A DNA stretch of 64,000 nt from Sphingomonas sp. OK281 (GCF_900115295.1 NZ_FOVZ01000002.1:806001-870000), one strand, 5' to 3'; positions 18,276 to 27,500 are shown, numbered from the stretch's first letter. Made by a program: numbers and translations. Notes: generated by a model from the sequence alone, not told the origin.

Positions 18276-19862
18276 ATGACCGAACGACGCAAATCCCCGA
18301 TCGCGCTCAAGGCCGGTGGCCGCGCTTCCTCCCTGTACGCCGTAGAAGGATTCGAAGACGTGGGCGGCCAGGCGGATGTCGCTGCCGCCTATATCACGCA
18401 GCTGAAGGAACAGGCTTCCACCGTGCTCGGCAGCGTCGTTGCGGCGTCGTTGGTGCCGGTCGAGTATAACGGCGACTTCAACTGGTCGTGGAACGACGGC
18501 ACCACCAACGTCAACCAGCCGAGCTACAACTACATCTCGGGCGCCGTGACGGCGTCGACCGATCAGCCCGGCACGGTCCAGGTCGGTGCCGCAGGTAGCC
18601 TCGCGCTGCAGTATCAGCAGCTCATCAACGGCATCGCCTGGCAGTTCAGCACCGCGGACAATGCCACGCTGCAGACCGCCAGCACCCAAAGCGCCACGCA
18701 GGGCACCGCGGTCGTCGGCACGTATGTGGGCATCTACGGTGCCCCCACGCCGGCACAGATCGCCGCCGCCCAATTAGTCGTTCCCAGCATCGTTACCCCG
18801 CTCGACTATATCGTCTTGTACAAGGCAGGCTTCGTGTGGTCGGCCACTCCTGCAGGCTCGATGGGCCTCAGCCTCTTCACCATGCAGCAGGCACAGAATC
18901 TTCGGACGTTGCTGCAATATGCCCCGGCGAGCGCTCAGCCCGTCATCCAGGCAATCGTCGGCTATCTCAATACGCTCGGCGGTGCGACACGGTTGATGGA
19001 CATGCAGTCGCTGGGTGCCTTCACGCTCCAGCAGATCAAGAACAACCTGATCCCGAGCGCGACGAACGGCGGCATCTCGCTGTTCAATCCGCCCAGCACG
19101 AACAGCTATCTCGGCTATTCAAGCAACGTGACGCCGCCGCAGATCCTGCAGGATCTCAACAATACCACCCAGCAGGTCACGCTGAGCTTCTCGGCCACCA
19201 AAACGCAGAGCAGCTCGTACGACATCAAGTTTGCGGGCGGTGCGTCGCTGGGCTTCTTCGGCAATCTCCTGAACATCAGCGCTGACACGTCGTTCCGTGG
19301 GGATGTCGCGGGGCAGAAGAGCTCGGGATCGACCATGAACATCACGATGGTCTATCCCGGCGTCACGATCATCCCGTTCGCGCCGACCGCGTATCTGCAG
19401 AATTCGGGTGCGACGCAGGGCTGGTTCTACGAGGCGATCATCTATCAGGCCTTGCAGAGCTTGAAGGCGGGCGCCGGCGCGCAGACCGGGTTCAGCTTCG
19501 TCAACGCCGTGCCGGGCGGCATTCCGCTCGGACCGAATGGGCTGTCGTATCTGAAGGCACTTGTGGTCTCGGGCTATCCGACGATCACGGTCGACTTCAC
19601 CCAAGGCGATTTCACCAGTTTCTCGTCGTGGTTGTCGACCCATACGAAGGTATCGGTCAGCCTGTTCGGCTTTATCCCACTGGGTGGGGCCAGCGTCGAT
19701 ACCTACACTGCCAGCGCATCGCAATCGAGCACCGGATCGGGGTTCACGCTGACGATGACGCCACCCGCTGCCGGGTCGCAGGGCCAGACGATCCCGGTGA
19801 CCAGCCAGACGGTGCCGGTCCTGGCCGCGCAGGTGTTCCCGCTGGGCGTGTCGGCGTCCTGA
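18276..19862 (+). CDS. Unrecognised 528-residue cysteine-free protein
   Basis: I do not recognise this protein. The start ATG 18276-18278 has a good SD (CAGGAGACCCGAG), and codon use is like the neighbours, so it is a real gene. It has no signal peptide or long membrane helix. It is rich in Ser, Thr, Gln, Gly and Ala, poor in charge, and I see no cysteine. The N-terminal 30 residues are basic, followed by a helical stretch (DVAAAYITQLKEQASTVLGS). The second half alternates Ser/Thr with hydrophobics (VTLSFSATKTQSSSYDIKF; VSVSLFGFIPLGGASVDTYT), suggesting beta-rich structure. It stands alone between the bkd operon and a convergent thiolase gene, with a shared terminator. A self-associating, secreted (by an unknown route) or membrane-interacting role is only a guess. 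Confidence 0.75.
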   Translation: MTERRKSPIALKAGGRASSLYAVEGFEDVGGQADVAAAYITQLKEQASTVLGSVVAASLVPVEYNGDFNWSWNDGTTNVNQPSYNYISGAVTASTDQPGTVQVGAAGSLALQYQQLINGIAWQFSTADNATLQTASTQSATQGTAVVGTYVGIYGAPTPAQIAAAQLVVPSIVTPLDYIVLYKAGFVWSATPAGSMGLSLFTMQQAQNLRTLLQYAPASAQPVIQAIVGYLNTLGGATRLMDMQSLGAFTLQQIKNNLIPSATNGGISLFNPPSTNSYLGYSSNVTPPQILQDLNNTTQQVTLSFSATKTQSSSYDIKFAGGASLGFFGNLLNISADTSFRGDVAGQKSSGSTMNITMVYPGVTIIPFAPTAYLQNSGATQGWFYEAIIYQALQSLKAGAGAQTGFSFVNAVPGGIPLGPNGLSYLKALVVSGYPTITVDFTQGDFTSFSSWLSTHTKVSVSLFGFIPLGGASVDTYTASASQSSTGSGFTLTMTPPAAGSQGQTIPVTSQTVPVLAAQVFPLGVSAS

Positions 19863-19869
19863 CGGCATG

Positions 19870-19907
19870 AAGATGGTGGGGCCGTCACGGCGGCCCCACC
19901 ATCTTTT
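19870..19907. terminator. Bidirectional intrinsic terminator between convergent genes
   Basis: The perfect 13-bp stem AGATGGTGGGGCC / GGCCCCACCATCT (19871-19883 with 19892-19904) has an 8-nt loop and a TTTT run on the + strand side. It sits in the 46-nt gap between the 528-residue ORF and the thiolase gene; the short A-run at its left end is weaker for the opposite direction. Confidence 0.88.
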
Positions 19908-19908
19908 C

Positions 19909-21105
19909 TCAGACGATCTCGAACAACCCTGCGGCGCCCATCCCGCCCGCCGTGCACATCGACACCACGACATAACGCACCCCGCGCTTGCGCCCCTCGA
20001 TCAGCGCATGCCCGACCAGCCGCGACCCCGTCATCCCGAACGGATGCCCGACCGCGATCGCACCGCCGTTGACGTTGTACTTCTCCGGATCGATCCCGAG
20101 GAAATCGCGACAATACAGGCACTGCGACGCGAACGCCTCGTTCAGCTCCCACATGCCGATGTCACCAACCGACAACCCCGCCCGTTCGAGCAGTTTCGGA
20201 ATCGCGAAGATCGGTCCGATTCCCATTTCCGCCGGGCTGCAACCCGCCGCCTGGAACCCGCGATAGATGCCCAGGATATCCTTGTCCTCGGCCTCGGCCG
20301 TCCTGCGGTCCATCAGCAACTGCGCCGACGCGCCGTCCGACAGCTGGCTCGCATTGCCCGCAGTCACGCTCGATCCCGGCCCCGAGAACTCGCCACCCGG
20401 CCACACCGTCTTCAGCCCACGCAAACCCTCCAGCGTCGTCCCCGCGCGAATGCCCTCGTCCTGCGACAAGGTGACGCTCTCGATCCCGGCATGCGCGCCC
20501 TGCTTGTCGTACAGCGCCTTCTCCACCGTGATCGGCACGATCTCCTCGGCAAATGCCCCGTTCGCGAGGCCCGCTGCAGCGCGTTGCTGACTCATTGCGG
20601 CGTATTCGTCCTGCGCCTCGCGGCTGATGCCGTATTTCTCCGCGACGATCTCCGCGGTCTCGATCATCGGGATATACGCCGCCGGCTCCTTCGCCACGAC
20701 GCTCGCATTGACGAAGCGTGGCGCGTCCTTCGTCACGGTATAGCTGATCGACTCCATCCCGCCCGCCAGCGCGACATCCGCCTCGTCGCACATGATCGTC
20801 CGCGCCGCGAGCGCCACCGCGGTCAGTCCCGATCCGCACTTCCGGTCGAGCGTGAACGCAGGGACCGACTCCGGCAGCCCGCCCGCAAAGATCGCCATCC
20901 GCCCGGCATTGCCGCCCTGCGTACCCCATTGATTGCCGACGCCCCAAAACACCTCGTCGATCCGCGCCGGATCGATCCCCGCGCGCTCGACCACGGCGTT
21001 CATCACATGCCCCGCCAGCACCGGCGCCTCGGTCGCATTGAACGCGCCACGATACGCCTTGCCGATAGCGGTACGGGCGGTCGAGACGATGACGGCTTCA
21101 CGCAT
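19909..21105 (-). CDS. Thiolase (acetyl-CoA C-acyltransferase/acetyltransferase)
   Basis: This enzyme cleaves or condenses acyl-CoA thioesters, either in beta-oxidation or as an acetoacetyl-CoA thiolase. The 398 residues are typical. Cys90 in DRKCGSGL is the acyl-accepting nucleophile; the other catalytic parts are [19 protein letters not shown] (His) and [12 protein letters not shown] (second Cys). ATG 21103-21105 has AAAGG upstream. It is divergent from an enoyl-CoA hydratase gene 123 nt away, which suggests a shared fatty or branched-chain acid degradation context, but the chain length cannot be told from sequence. Confidence 0.93.
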   Translation of the reverse strand: MREAVIVSTARTAIGKAYRGAFNATEAPVLAGHVMNAVVERAGIDPARIDEVFWGVGNQWGTQGGNAGRMAIFAGGLPESVPAFTLDRKCGSGLTAVALAARTIMCDEADVALAGGMESISYTVTKDAPRFVNASVVAKEPAAYIPMIETAEIVAEKYGISREAQDEYAAMSQQRAAAGLANGAFAEEIVPITVEKALYDKQGAHAGIESVTLSQDEGIRAGTTLEGLRGLKTVWPGGEFSGPGSSVTAGNASQLSDGASAQLLMDRRTAEAEDKDILGIYRGFQAAGCSPAEMGIGPIFAIPKLLERAGLSVGDIGMWELNEAFASQCLYCRDFLGIDPEKYNVNGGAIAVGHPFGMTGSRLVGHALIEGRKRGVRYVVVSMCTAGGMGAAGLFEIV

Positions 21106-21228
21106 GCTGGAACCTTTCGAGGATCGGGTATGCAGATGACCTAGGCGGTGGCACGATCGTTTGAAAGTGCTTTGACGCTATCCAGCGCGCACGCGGACGG
21201 ATATCGAGACCGCTTCGAGGAGAATGCA

Positions 21229-22017
21229 ATGACCGATCAGGCTCGCACAGACGGCGTCGACGTCACCCGCGACGGGCATGTCGCGATCGTCACGTTCGCG
21301 CGGCCGCCGCACAACTTTGCCGATCTGGCGCTGATCGAAGCGATCGGTGCTGCGTTCGCCGCCGCGGATGCCGACCGCGACGTGCGCGCGATCGTGCTGC
21401 AATCCGAGGGCAAGGTATTCTGCGCGGGGGCGGACCTCGTCAACGCCAATCCGGTTGCCGCGGACCGGACGAAAGGCGAGCGCAATCCGTTCTACGTCGC
21501 CGCCGCCAAGCTGTTCGCCGTCGAGACGCCGGTCGTCGCCGCGATTCAGGGCGCCGCGGTCGGGGCAGGGCTCGGCCTCGCGCTCGTCGCCGATTTCCGC
21601 GTCGCGTCGACGGAAGCGAGGTTCGTCGCCAACTTCGTCCAGATCGGCTTCCACCCCGGCTTCGGTATCTCCGCAGTGCTGGAACGCGTGGTCGGTCGCC
21701 AGCGCGCGCTGCTGATGAACCTGACGGGGCGGCGCATCCGGGCTGAGCAGGCTGAGGCCTGGGGATTGGTGGACGCTATCGTTCCCGTCGACCGGTTGCG
21801 CGCGGAAGCGCTGTCGCTCGCAAAGGAGATCGCGGCGGGTGCGCCGCTCGCGGTGGGATCGACACGCAAGACGATGCGCGGCGACTTGTTCGCGCTGGTC
21901 CAGTCACAAACCGATCACGAACTCGCCGAACAGGCCTGGTTGCAGAAGACCAACGACTTCGCTGAAGGCGTCCGCGCCGTCAGCGAACGCCGTCCCGGCA
22001 ATTTCACCGCCACCTGA
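21229..22017 (+). CDS. Enoyl-CoA hydratase/isomerase family protein
   Basis: A crotonase-fold enzyme of 262 residues that likely hydrates or isomerises enoyl-CoA. The oxyanion-hole segments are GKVFCAGADLVNA and IQGAAVGAGLGLALVADFRVAS; in typical hydratases Glu residues of the following segment catalyse hydration, and here NFVQIGFHPGFGISAVLERVVG lacks one obvious Glu, so a different crotonase activity is possible. ATG 21229 follows GAGGAGAATGCA, a clear SD; the earlier in-frame ATG at 21148 lacks one. It is divergent from the thiolase gene. A type B palindrome begins right after its stop. Confidence 0.9.
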   Translation: MTDQARTDGVDVTRDGHVAIVTFARPPHNFADLALIEAIGAAFAAADADRDVRAIVLQSEGKVFCAGADLVNANPVAADRTKGERNPFYVAAAKLFAVETPVVAAIQGAAVGAGLGLALVADFRVASTEARFVANFVQIGFHPGFGISAVLERVVGRQRALLMNLTGRRIRAEQAEAWGLVDAIVPVDRLRAEALSLAKEIAAGAPLAVGSTRKTMRGDLFALVQSQTDHELAEQAWLQKTNDFAEGVRAVSERRPGNFTAT

Positions 22018-22074
22018 TTGTTCCCCCGCGAAGGCGGGGGCCCAGACTGGGCTACCGCCTTCGCGGTAGAACAA
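22018..22074. repeat. Type B composite palindrome (57 bp), copy 2
   Basis: CCCCCGCGAAGGCGGGGGCC-CAGACTGGG then CTACCGCCTTCGCGGTAG, flanked by TTGTT and AACAA. It begins one base after the stop of the hydratase gene and may act as its terminator. Confidence 0.9.
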
Positions 22075-22107
22075 GTTGGCAATCGCACCCTTACACCAAC
22101 TATCTGA

Positions 22108-22200
22108 CATTCCCACGGAGGCGGGAACCCATAATGGCCAGCTTTCGCGGCAAGTTTGCCGGCATATGCCCATCTGGATCCCCGCCTGCGCGGGAATGAC
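22108..22200. repeat. Degenerate composite palindrome related to type B
   Basis: It starts CATTCCCACGGAGGCGGGAA and ends TCCCCGCCTGCGCGGGAATG; the 11-base ends CATTCCC.../...GGGAATG pair. A small inner hairpin is possible around TTTCGCGGCAAGTTTGCCGG. It fills the space between the hydratase gene and gor. Confidence 0.7.
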
Positions 22201-22222
22201 GACAGATGCCCAGCGGCCGCCC

Positions 22223-23578
22223 CTACTTCATCAAGACAAGCTCTTCCGCCATCGTCGGATGCAGCGCGACAGTCGCGTCGAAATCGGCCTTGGTCAGCCC
22301 GGCCTTCACCGCCACCGCAGCCGATTGCAGGATCTCCGGACAGTCCGGCCCGATCATGTGGATGCCGACCACCCGGTCGGTCTCGCCATCGCAGATCATC
22401 TTGTACAGCGACCGCTCGTTACGGCCTGCCAGCACGTTCTTCATCGGCCGGAAGTCGGAGGTGTAGACCTTCACCGAACCGAGTGCCTGTTTGGCCTGCG
22501 ACTCGGTCATGCCGACGCCGGCCATCGGCGGGTGGCTGAACACCGCGGCGGGGACGTTGGCATAGTCGACGCGCGTCGGCTTGCCGCCGAAGAACGTGTC
22601 GGCGAACGCCTGCCCCTCGCGGATCGCGACCGGGGTGAGCTGGATGCGGTTGGTGACGTCGCCGACCGCGAAGATCGATGCGCAGCTCGACTGGTTGTCC
22701 TCGTCGACGACCACCGCGCCCGCCGCGTCCATCTCGACGCCTGCGGTTTCAAGCCCGAGGCCCTTCGTGTTGGGCAAACGGCCGGTCGCGAACATCACCA
22801 AATCGACGACGATCGGCTCATGCCCGCTCATCTTGACCGTCAGGCAGCCGTCCGAATCCTTCTCGATGCTCTCGAACGCAGCGTTGAAGCGAAAATCGAT
22901 GCCCTTGCTCATCGAGATCTGGAGCAACCGGTCGCGGATCGATTCGTCATAGCCGCGCAGGATCACGTCGGTCCGATTGACCAGCGTAACGTGCGATCCA
23001 AACTGGTGGAAGATCCCGGCGAACTCGTTGGCGATATACCCTGCGCCGGCGATCAGCACGCGCTTCGGCACATCGTCGAGATGGAACACCTCGTTCGAGG
23101 TGATGCCATGCTCGGCGCCGGGGAACTCTGGCACGAGCGGATGCGCGCCGACCGCGATCAGGATCTTCGCGGCGGTCTTAGTGGTGCCGTCGGCGAGCGT
23201 GACTTCGTTCGGCCCAGAGACGACCGCGCGCTGGTGGATGATGTCGACATGATTGTTCTGCAACGTGGTCGTGTAGGCGCCGTTGATCCGGTCGACCTCC
23301 TCCATCACGTTGTCGCGTAACGTCGGCCAGCTGAACGCGCAATTGTCGGGCACCTGCCAGCCAAACCGCTTGGCATCCTTCAGATCCTCGGCGAAATGCG
23401 CGCCATAGATCAGCAGCTTCTTCGGCACGCAGCCGCGGATGACACAGGTCCCGCCGACCCGGTACTCCTCCGCGACCGCAACGCGCGCACCATGCGCGGC
23501 GGCAACGCGCGACGCACGCGTCCCGCCCGAGCCTGCGCCGATGACGAAGAGGTCATAGTCGAATTGGGTATCGGTCAC
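22223..23578 (-). CDS. gor: Glutathione-disulfide reductase
   Basis: This NADPH-dependent flavoprotein regenerates reduced glutathione for cytoplasmic thiol homeostasis. It has 451 residues: the FAD Rossmann motif GAGSGG (14-19), the redox-active pair Cys45 and Cys50 in GGTCVIRGCVPKK, the NADPH fold GAGYIANEFAG, the FAD segment SIFAVGDV, and the C-terminal LHPTMAEE with the catalytic His-Glu. The first start codon that gives a family-like N-terminus is GTG 23576-23578, with AAGGAC 5 nt upstream. It is not lipoamide dehydrogenase: the VNRTDVILRGYDESIRDRL region and short C-terminus fit glutathione reductase. Confidence 0.93.
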   Translation of the reverse strand: MTDTQFDYDLFVIGAGSGGTRASRVAAAHGARVAVAEEYRVGGTCVIRGCVPKKLLIYGAHFAEDLKDAKRFGWQVPDNCAFSWPTLRDNVMEEVDRINGAYTTTLQNNHVDIIHQRAVVSGPNEVTLADGTTKTAAKILIAVGAHPLVPEFPGAEHGITSNEVFHLDDVPKRVLIAGAGYIANEFAGIFHQFGSHVTLVNRTDVILRGYDESIRDRLLQISMSKGIDFRFNAAFESIEKDSDGCLTVKMSGHEPIVVDLVMFATGRLPNTKGLGLETAGVEMDAAGAVVVDEDNQSSCASIFAVGDVTNRIQLTPVAIREGQAFADTFFGGKPTRVDYANVPAAVFSHPPMAGVGMTESQAKQALGSVKVYTSDFRPMKNVLAGRNERSLYKMICDGETDRVVGIHMIGPDCPEILQSAAVAVKAGLTKADFDATVALHPTMAEELVLMK

Positions 23579-23684
23579 AGGCAGTCCTTGCAGGTCACGC
23601 GCCGCTGAGCAGCTTTGCATGCCATCTGGGGCAGGGGGCGCTAAGCGGCAACCCCGGCGCGACGATCACGCTGATCGGCTCAGC

Positions 23685-24062
23685 CTATCGCTGGCCCGCC
23701 TTACGCATCGGCATCGCATCGATCGTCGCCTCCAGCGCGGCGGCGGGGAAGGGCTTGGTGCCACGCAGTTTCTCGCCGCCGTCCTTGCCGATCAGGATCG
23801 CGGTGAAGGTGGCGGGCAGATGGTATTTGCGGCGGAGTGCGGCCGAGGAATCGGACGCGCCGTGGACTTCGTCCCCGATGATTTCGACAATGCTGAGGTC
23901 GCGCGCGGCGGCGTTGGCCTTCCAACCGGCGAGGATACGGTGTTGCTCAGCGAGCGTTGCGTCTCCTGCGGTCGGGGCGGAGACGATCAACACACGCCGC
24001 TCCCACTTCATCTGCGCAACGGTGGGGGAGGCGGCGAGTGCGACAGCGAGGAATAGAGGCAT
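23685..24062 (-). CDS. DUF4174 domain protein, exported
   Basis: A 125-residue protein with an N-terminal signal peptide (MPLFLAVALAASPTVAQ), so it is probably periplasmic. The mature part WERRVLIVSAPTAGD...DLSIVEIIGDEVHG...FTAILIGKDGGEKLRG...IDAMPMRKAGQR matches the DUF4174 pattern, a thioredoxin-like fold without a CxxC pair. Its function is unknown; relatives are linked to outer membrane or stress processes only by annotation. I chose ATG 24060-24062 because it starts the signal peptide cleanly; the longer frame to 24107 runs into a repeat. It is 106 nt upstream of gor on the same strand. Confidence 0.82.
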   Translation of the reverse strand: MPLFLAVALAASPTVAQMKWERRVLIVSAPTAGDATLAEQHRILAGWKANAAARDLSIVEIIGDEVHGASDSSAALRRKYHLPATFTAILIGKDGGEKLRGTKPFPAAALEATIDAMPMRKAGQR

Positions 24063-24110
24063 TGGGAGACAACGCAGGAAGCGGGCTCGCGCTCCCCTCA
24101 ACCGCAACCA

Positions 24111-24195
24111 CCCCGGCGGACGCCGGGGCCCAATTGGGAAGGTGGTCGTTTAATGAACCGTGGTTCGCCCAATTGGGCCCCGGCGTTCGCCGGGG
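24111..24195. repeat. Type A composite palindrome, shortened copy (85 bp)
   Basis: CCCCGGCGGACGCCGGGG-CCCAATTGGG and CCCAATTGGGCCCCGGCGTT-CGCCGGGG have the type A arms, but the middle lacks the TAACGAAGCGC segment, making it 13 bp shorter than the other six. It lies between the DUF4174 gene and pgi. Confidence 0.88.
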
Positions 24196-24246
24196 TGGAG
24201 TAGCCGAGGGCAACTTCAGAATAAGGGGGGAAGCGCCCCCAAAACC

Positions 24247-25737
24247 TCACCCAAACGCGCGCTTGATCAGGTCATCCGTCGAGGGATCGAACGTCTGTCC
24301 GCCCTTCTCCGCAGCCTTCGCCATTTCCTTCCCCAGCTCCACCCCGAACTGGTCGAACGAGTTGATCCCCAGCAGCACGCCGTTCACGAACACCCGGTGC
24401 TCATAAAACGCGATCAGCGCGCCCAGCGTCCGCGCATCCAGATCGTCCAGCAGCAACGTCGAAGACGGCCGATCGCCCGAATAGCTCCGCGCCGGATCCT
24501 CGACCTGCTTGCCCGCCATCAACGCAGCCCCCTGCGCGAACGCGTTGAGCAACAGCGCCCGGTGATGCTCCTCGGGCAACGTATCGCCCGGCTCGATCAC
24601 CGCGATGAACTCGACCGGGACGAGATGCGTGCCCTGGTGGAGCAACTGGAACACCGCATGCTGCGCCTCGGTGCCGACGCCACCCCAAGTGATCGCCGCC
24701 GACGGCCGCCCGAGCGGCTGGCCGTCGACCGTCACAGACTTGCCGTTCGACTCCATCTCCAGCTGCTGGAGATAGCTCGGCAGCAACCGCAACCGCTCGT
24801 CATACGCGAACGGCGCGCGCGTCTCGGCATGCCGGATCTGCGTATAGTACAGGTCCGCGAACGCTGCGAGCGCCGGCGCGTTCTCGTGCAGAGCCGAAAG
24901 CCGGAAATGCCGATCCATCTCGGCCGCCCCCTCGAGCAACTCCTCGAACCGGTCCCAACCCAGCGCGATCGCCGCCGGAAAACCGATCGTCGACCACAGC
25001 GAATACCGCCCGCCGACGCTCTCCGCGAACGGCAAGATTCGCGTCTCGTCGACGCCCCATTCCATCGCCTTCTCGGGCGACGCGGTCAGCGCGATCACGC
25101 GGCCATACGGATCCTCGACATTATGCTCGGTCATCCACTGCAGCACGCTTTCGGCGTTCATCAGCGTCTCGGTCGTGGTGAACGTCTTCGACGCGACCAC
25201 CAGCAACGTCGCCGCCGGATCGAACTTCGCGAACACGTCCTCCAGCGCCACGCCGTCGACATTGGCGACGATCGCCACGTCGTAGCGCTTGTCGTCACGT
25301 CCCAGCGCATCGACCAGCAACTGCGGCCCCAGCGCCGACCCACCGATCCCGACGTGCAGGATATGCCGCACCGGACCGAGCGCCTCGGCCTCGATCGCAT
25401 CGATCAGCGTCCGCATGCGCTGGTGGCTCGCCTGCGCGATCGCGACGCTCTCGGGCTTGCCCTCGCCGCGCTCGGCGGTGTGCTCGACCGCGCGGCCCTC
25501 GGTGACGTTGACGACCTCGCCCGAGAACAGCGCCTGCCGCTTGCCCGACAGGTCCTGCGCCTTCGCCATCTCTTCGAACGCGGTGACCATGTCCGTCGTC
25601 AGATGCGTCTTCGACCAGTCGAAGTGGATCCCCGCGACGTCGAGGCTCAGCTTCGAGAGGCGCTCCGAGTCCGCCGCGAACAGGTCAGTCAGCTTGGCGG
25701 CGGGCAGGGTTTCGATCTTGGACCAGTCGGCGGTCAT
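24247..25737 (-). CDS. pgi: Glucose-6-phosphate isomerase
   Basis: This enzyme interconverts glucose 6-phosphate and fructose 6-phosphate. The 496 residues are on the short side for the large PGI family but typical of alphaproteobacteria. Landmarks are HVGIGGSALGPQLLVDAL (sugar-phosphate loop), VVASKTFTTTETLMNA, the signature VGGRYSLWSTIGFPAAI, the active-site region EFIAVIEPGD / EEHHRALLLNAFAQGAALMAG, and the C-terminal GINSFDQFGVELGKEMAK with the catalytic Lys. The ATG follows CGGAGAAGTAGC. It is monocistronic, divergent from lepB. Confidence 0.96.
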   Translation of the reverse strand: MTADWSKIETLPAAKLTDLFAADSERLSKLSLDVAGIHFDWSKTHLTTDMVTAFEEMAKAQDLSGKRQALFSGEVVNVTEGRAVEHTAERGEGKPESVAIAQASHQRMRTLIDAIEAEALGPVRHILHVGIGGSALGPQLLVDALGRDDKRYDVAIVANVDGVALEDVFAKFDPAATLLVVASKTFTTTETLMNAESVLQWMTEHNVEDPYGRVIALTASPEKAMEWGVDETRILPFAESVGGRYSLWSTIGFPAAIALGWDRFEELLEGAAEMDRHFRLSALHENAPALAAFADLYYTQIRHAETRAPFAYDERLRLLPSYLQQLEMESNGKSVTVDGQPLGRPSAAITWGGVGTEAQHAVFQLLHQGTHLVPVEFIAVIEPGDTLPEEHHRALLLNAFAQGAALMAGKQVEDPARSYSGDRPSSTLLLDDLDARTLGALIAFYEHRVFVNGVLLGINSFDQFGVELGKEMAKAAEKGGQTFDPSTDDLIKRAFG

Positions 25738-25863
25738 GCTACTTCTCCGAATAGACGTGCGCGCCGGTCATGCTGCAAGCGCGAGACCGCGACAACGCTC
25801 TTTCGGTGACACGTATCCCGCTCACGCTTGACGATAGGCGCGGTCTGCGCAAACCCCGCGCAC

Positions 25864-26673
25864 ATGGCAAATGACGTTAAGACCAAACCCGTACGTTCCG
25901 AAACGAGCGAAACGTTCCGCTTCCTGCTCAAGCTGGCCGTGGTCGTGCTGATCCTGCGCAGCTTCATCTTCGCGCCGTTCAGCATCCCGTCCGAATCGAT
26001 GCTGCCCCGGCTGCTGATCGGCGACTATCTCTTCGTCTCGAAGTGGAACTACGGCTATTCGCGCTGGTCGCTCCCCGCCGGTATCCCGCTGATCCCCGGC
26101 CGCATCTTCGGCAGCACGCCGACGCGCGGCGACGTCGTCGTCTTCCGCGCACCCGAAGTGCTCGACCACGACGTCATCAAGCGCGTCATCGGCCTGCCCG
26201 GCGAGACCATCCAGATGCGCCAGGGCACAGTCTACCTCAACGGCAAGGCGATCCCGAAGCTCCGCATCGCCGACTTCACGATCCCGCTGACCGAGAACTT
26301 CAACGCCGAGAAATGCGGCGCGCCGTTCGTCGACGTCGTCGCAAACGTCCAGATATGCCGCTACCCTCGCTTCCGCGAAACGCTTCCGGGCGGCCGCAGC
26401 TACGAAGTCCTCGACCAGGCCGAACTCCCCGACCGCGACGATACCGGCCTCTACACCATCCCCGCGGGCCACATCTTCGTGATGGGCGACAACCGCGACG
26501 ACAGCGGCGACAGCCGGTTCCCCGCGCCGCAGGGCATGGGCTACGTCCCGCTCGAGAACGTCGAGGGCAAGGCGGTCGTCAACTTCTTCTCGACCGACGG
26601 CAATGCCGAATGGCTGAAGCCGTGGACCTGGGTCAGTGCCGCGCGCTGGAGCCGTATCGGGGAAGGCTTTTGA
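25864..26673 (+). CDS. lepB: Signal peptidase I
   Basis: LepB cleaves signal peptides from exported proteins at the periplasmic face of the inner membrane. The 269 residues carry one N-terminal membrane anchor (about 20-37), catalytic Ser45 in IPSESMLPRL, catalytic Lys106 in DVIKRVIGLPGE, and the box GHIFVMGDNRDDSGDSR. Start ATG 25864 gives the family-like N-terminus. The stop overlaps the rnc start (TTGA), the classic lepB-rnc-era arrangement. Confidence 0.95.
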   Translation: MANDVKTKPVRSETSETFRFLLKLAVVVLILRSFIFAPFSIPSESMLPRLLIGDYLFVSKWNYGYSRWSLPAGIPLIPGRIFGSTPTRGDVVVFRAPEVLDHDVIKRVIGLPGETIQMRQGTVYLNGKAIPKLRIADFTIPLTENFNAEKCGAPFVDVVANVQICRYPRFRETLPGGRSYEVLDQAELPDRDDTGLYTIPAGHIFVMGDNRDDSGDSRFPAPQGMGYVPLENVEGKAVVNFFSTDGNAEWLKPWTWVSAARWSRIGEGF

Positions 26674-27332
26674 GCGACCTCGCCGGCTGGCTGAAGACGC
26701 TCTTCGGCCGCGCACCGACCAACCTCGCCCCCTATGAGCGCGCCCTCACGCACGGCAGCCAGGCCGCGGCGAACTATGAGCGTCTCGAGTTCCTAGGCGA
26801 CCGCGTACTCGGCCTGATCATCGCCGAGTGGCTGTACGAACTGTTCGCCACAGACCCCGAGGGTTCGCTGTCGAAGCGCCTGAACGCACTCGTCACCGGC
26901 CCGGTCTGCGCCGACGTCGCGCGAGAACTCGGCGTCCGCGCGCACCTCAAACTCGGCAAGCAGGCCCGCGACGACGGCGCCAGCGACAGCGACAACGTGC
27001 TCGGCGACGTGATGGAAGCGCTGATCGGCGCTTGGTATCAGGAAGCCGGCCTAGACGCCGCGCGCAAATTCGTCCGCGGCGCCTGGGGCGATCGCGTCCA
27101 GGCCGGCGCAAAGGCCCCCCAACACCCCAAGTCCGCCCTCCAGGAATGGGCGGCCGCCCACAACCGTAAGCCCCCCGAATACACCATCGTAGAACGCACC
27201 GGCCCCGGCCACGCCCCGAAATTCACGATGCTGGTGTCAGTCGGCAAACTCGCCGAAGCGACTGCAACCGGCTCCAGCAAACAGGAAGCCGAGACCGCCG
27301 CCGCCAAGGCGCTGCTGGAGAAGCTCGGCTGA
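26670..27332 (+). CDS. rnc: Ribonuclease III
   Basis: RNase III cuts double-stranded RNA in rRNA maturation and mRNA control. The 220 residues include the catalytic signature NYERLEFLGDRVLGLIIAEW, the second acidic patch DNVLGDVMEALIGAWY, and a C-terminal double-stranded RNA-binding domain (about 150-218: PKSALQEWAAAHNRKPPEYT ... GSSKQEAETAAAKALLEKL). There is no ATG; the TTG at 26670-26672 overlaps the lepB stop as TTGA and has GGGGAAGG upstream, so translation is likely coupled to lepB. Confidence 0.94.
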   Translation: MSDLAGWLKTLFGRAPTNLAPYERALTHGSQAAANYERLEFLGDRVLGLIIAEWLYELFATDPEGSLSKRLNALVTGPVCADVARELGVRAHLKLGKQARDDGASDSDNVLGDVMEALIGAWYQEAGLDAARKFVRGAWGDRVQAGAKAPQHPKSALQEWAAAHNRKPPEYTIVERTGPGHAPKFTMLVSVGKLAEATATGSSKQEAETAAAKALLEKLG

Positions 27333-27337
27333 GAAGA

Positions 27338-27500
27338 ATGGTTCACGCGGAGACGCGGAGCCGCGGAGGCGGTGCGGTTGGAACTCCGGACTTGCCCCGA
27401 ATGCCTCCGAGCTAATCGACGGCGCATGATGGCAGACGGCGCAAGCCCCATGCACACCATCTCCGCGCCTCCGCGCCTCCGCGCCTCCGCGTGAACCATT
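27338..27500. repeat. 163-bp element with inverted ends between rnc and era
   Basis: The left end AATGGTTCACGCGGAG pairs with the right end CTCCGCGTGAACCATT (16 bp perfect). The right part contains a three-fold CTCCGCGC-type run (27469-27490) and the left a matching GACGCGGAGCCGCGGAGG. The interior shows no ORF. It looks like a small non-autonomous mobile element or a large hairpin, interrupting the rnc-era order. Confidence 0.8.

Noticed and set aside
22223..23578. Lipoamide dehydrogenase (E3) serving the bkd complex
   Set aside because: The active-site spacing is compatible, but the glutathione-reductase-type interior, C-terminus and GGTCVIRGCVPKK favour gor; the gene is also 4 kb away and on the opposite strand.
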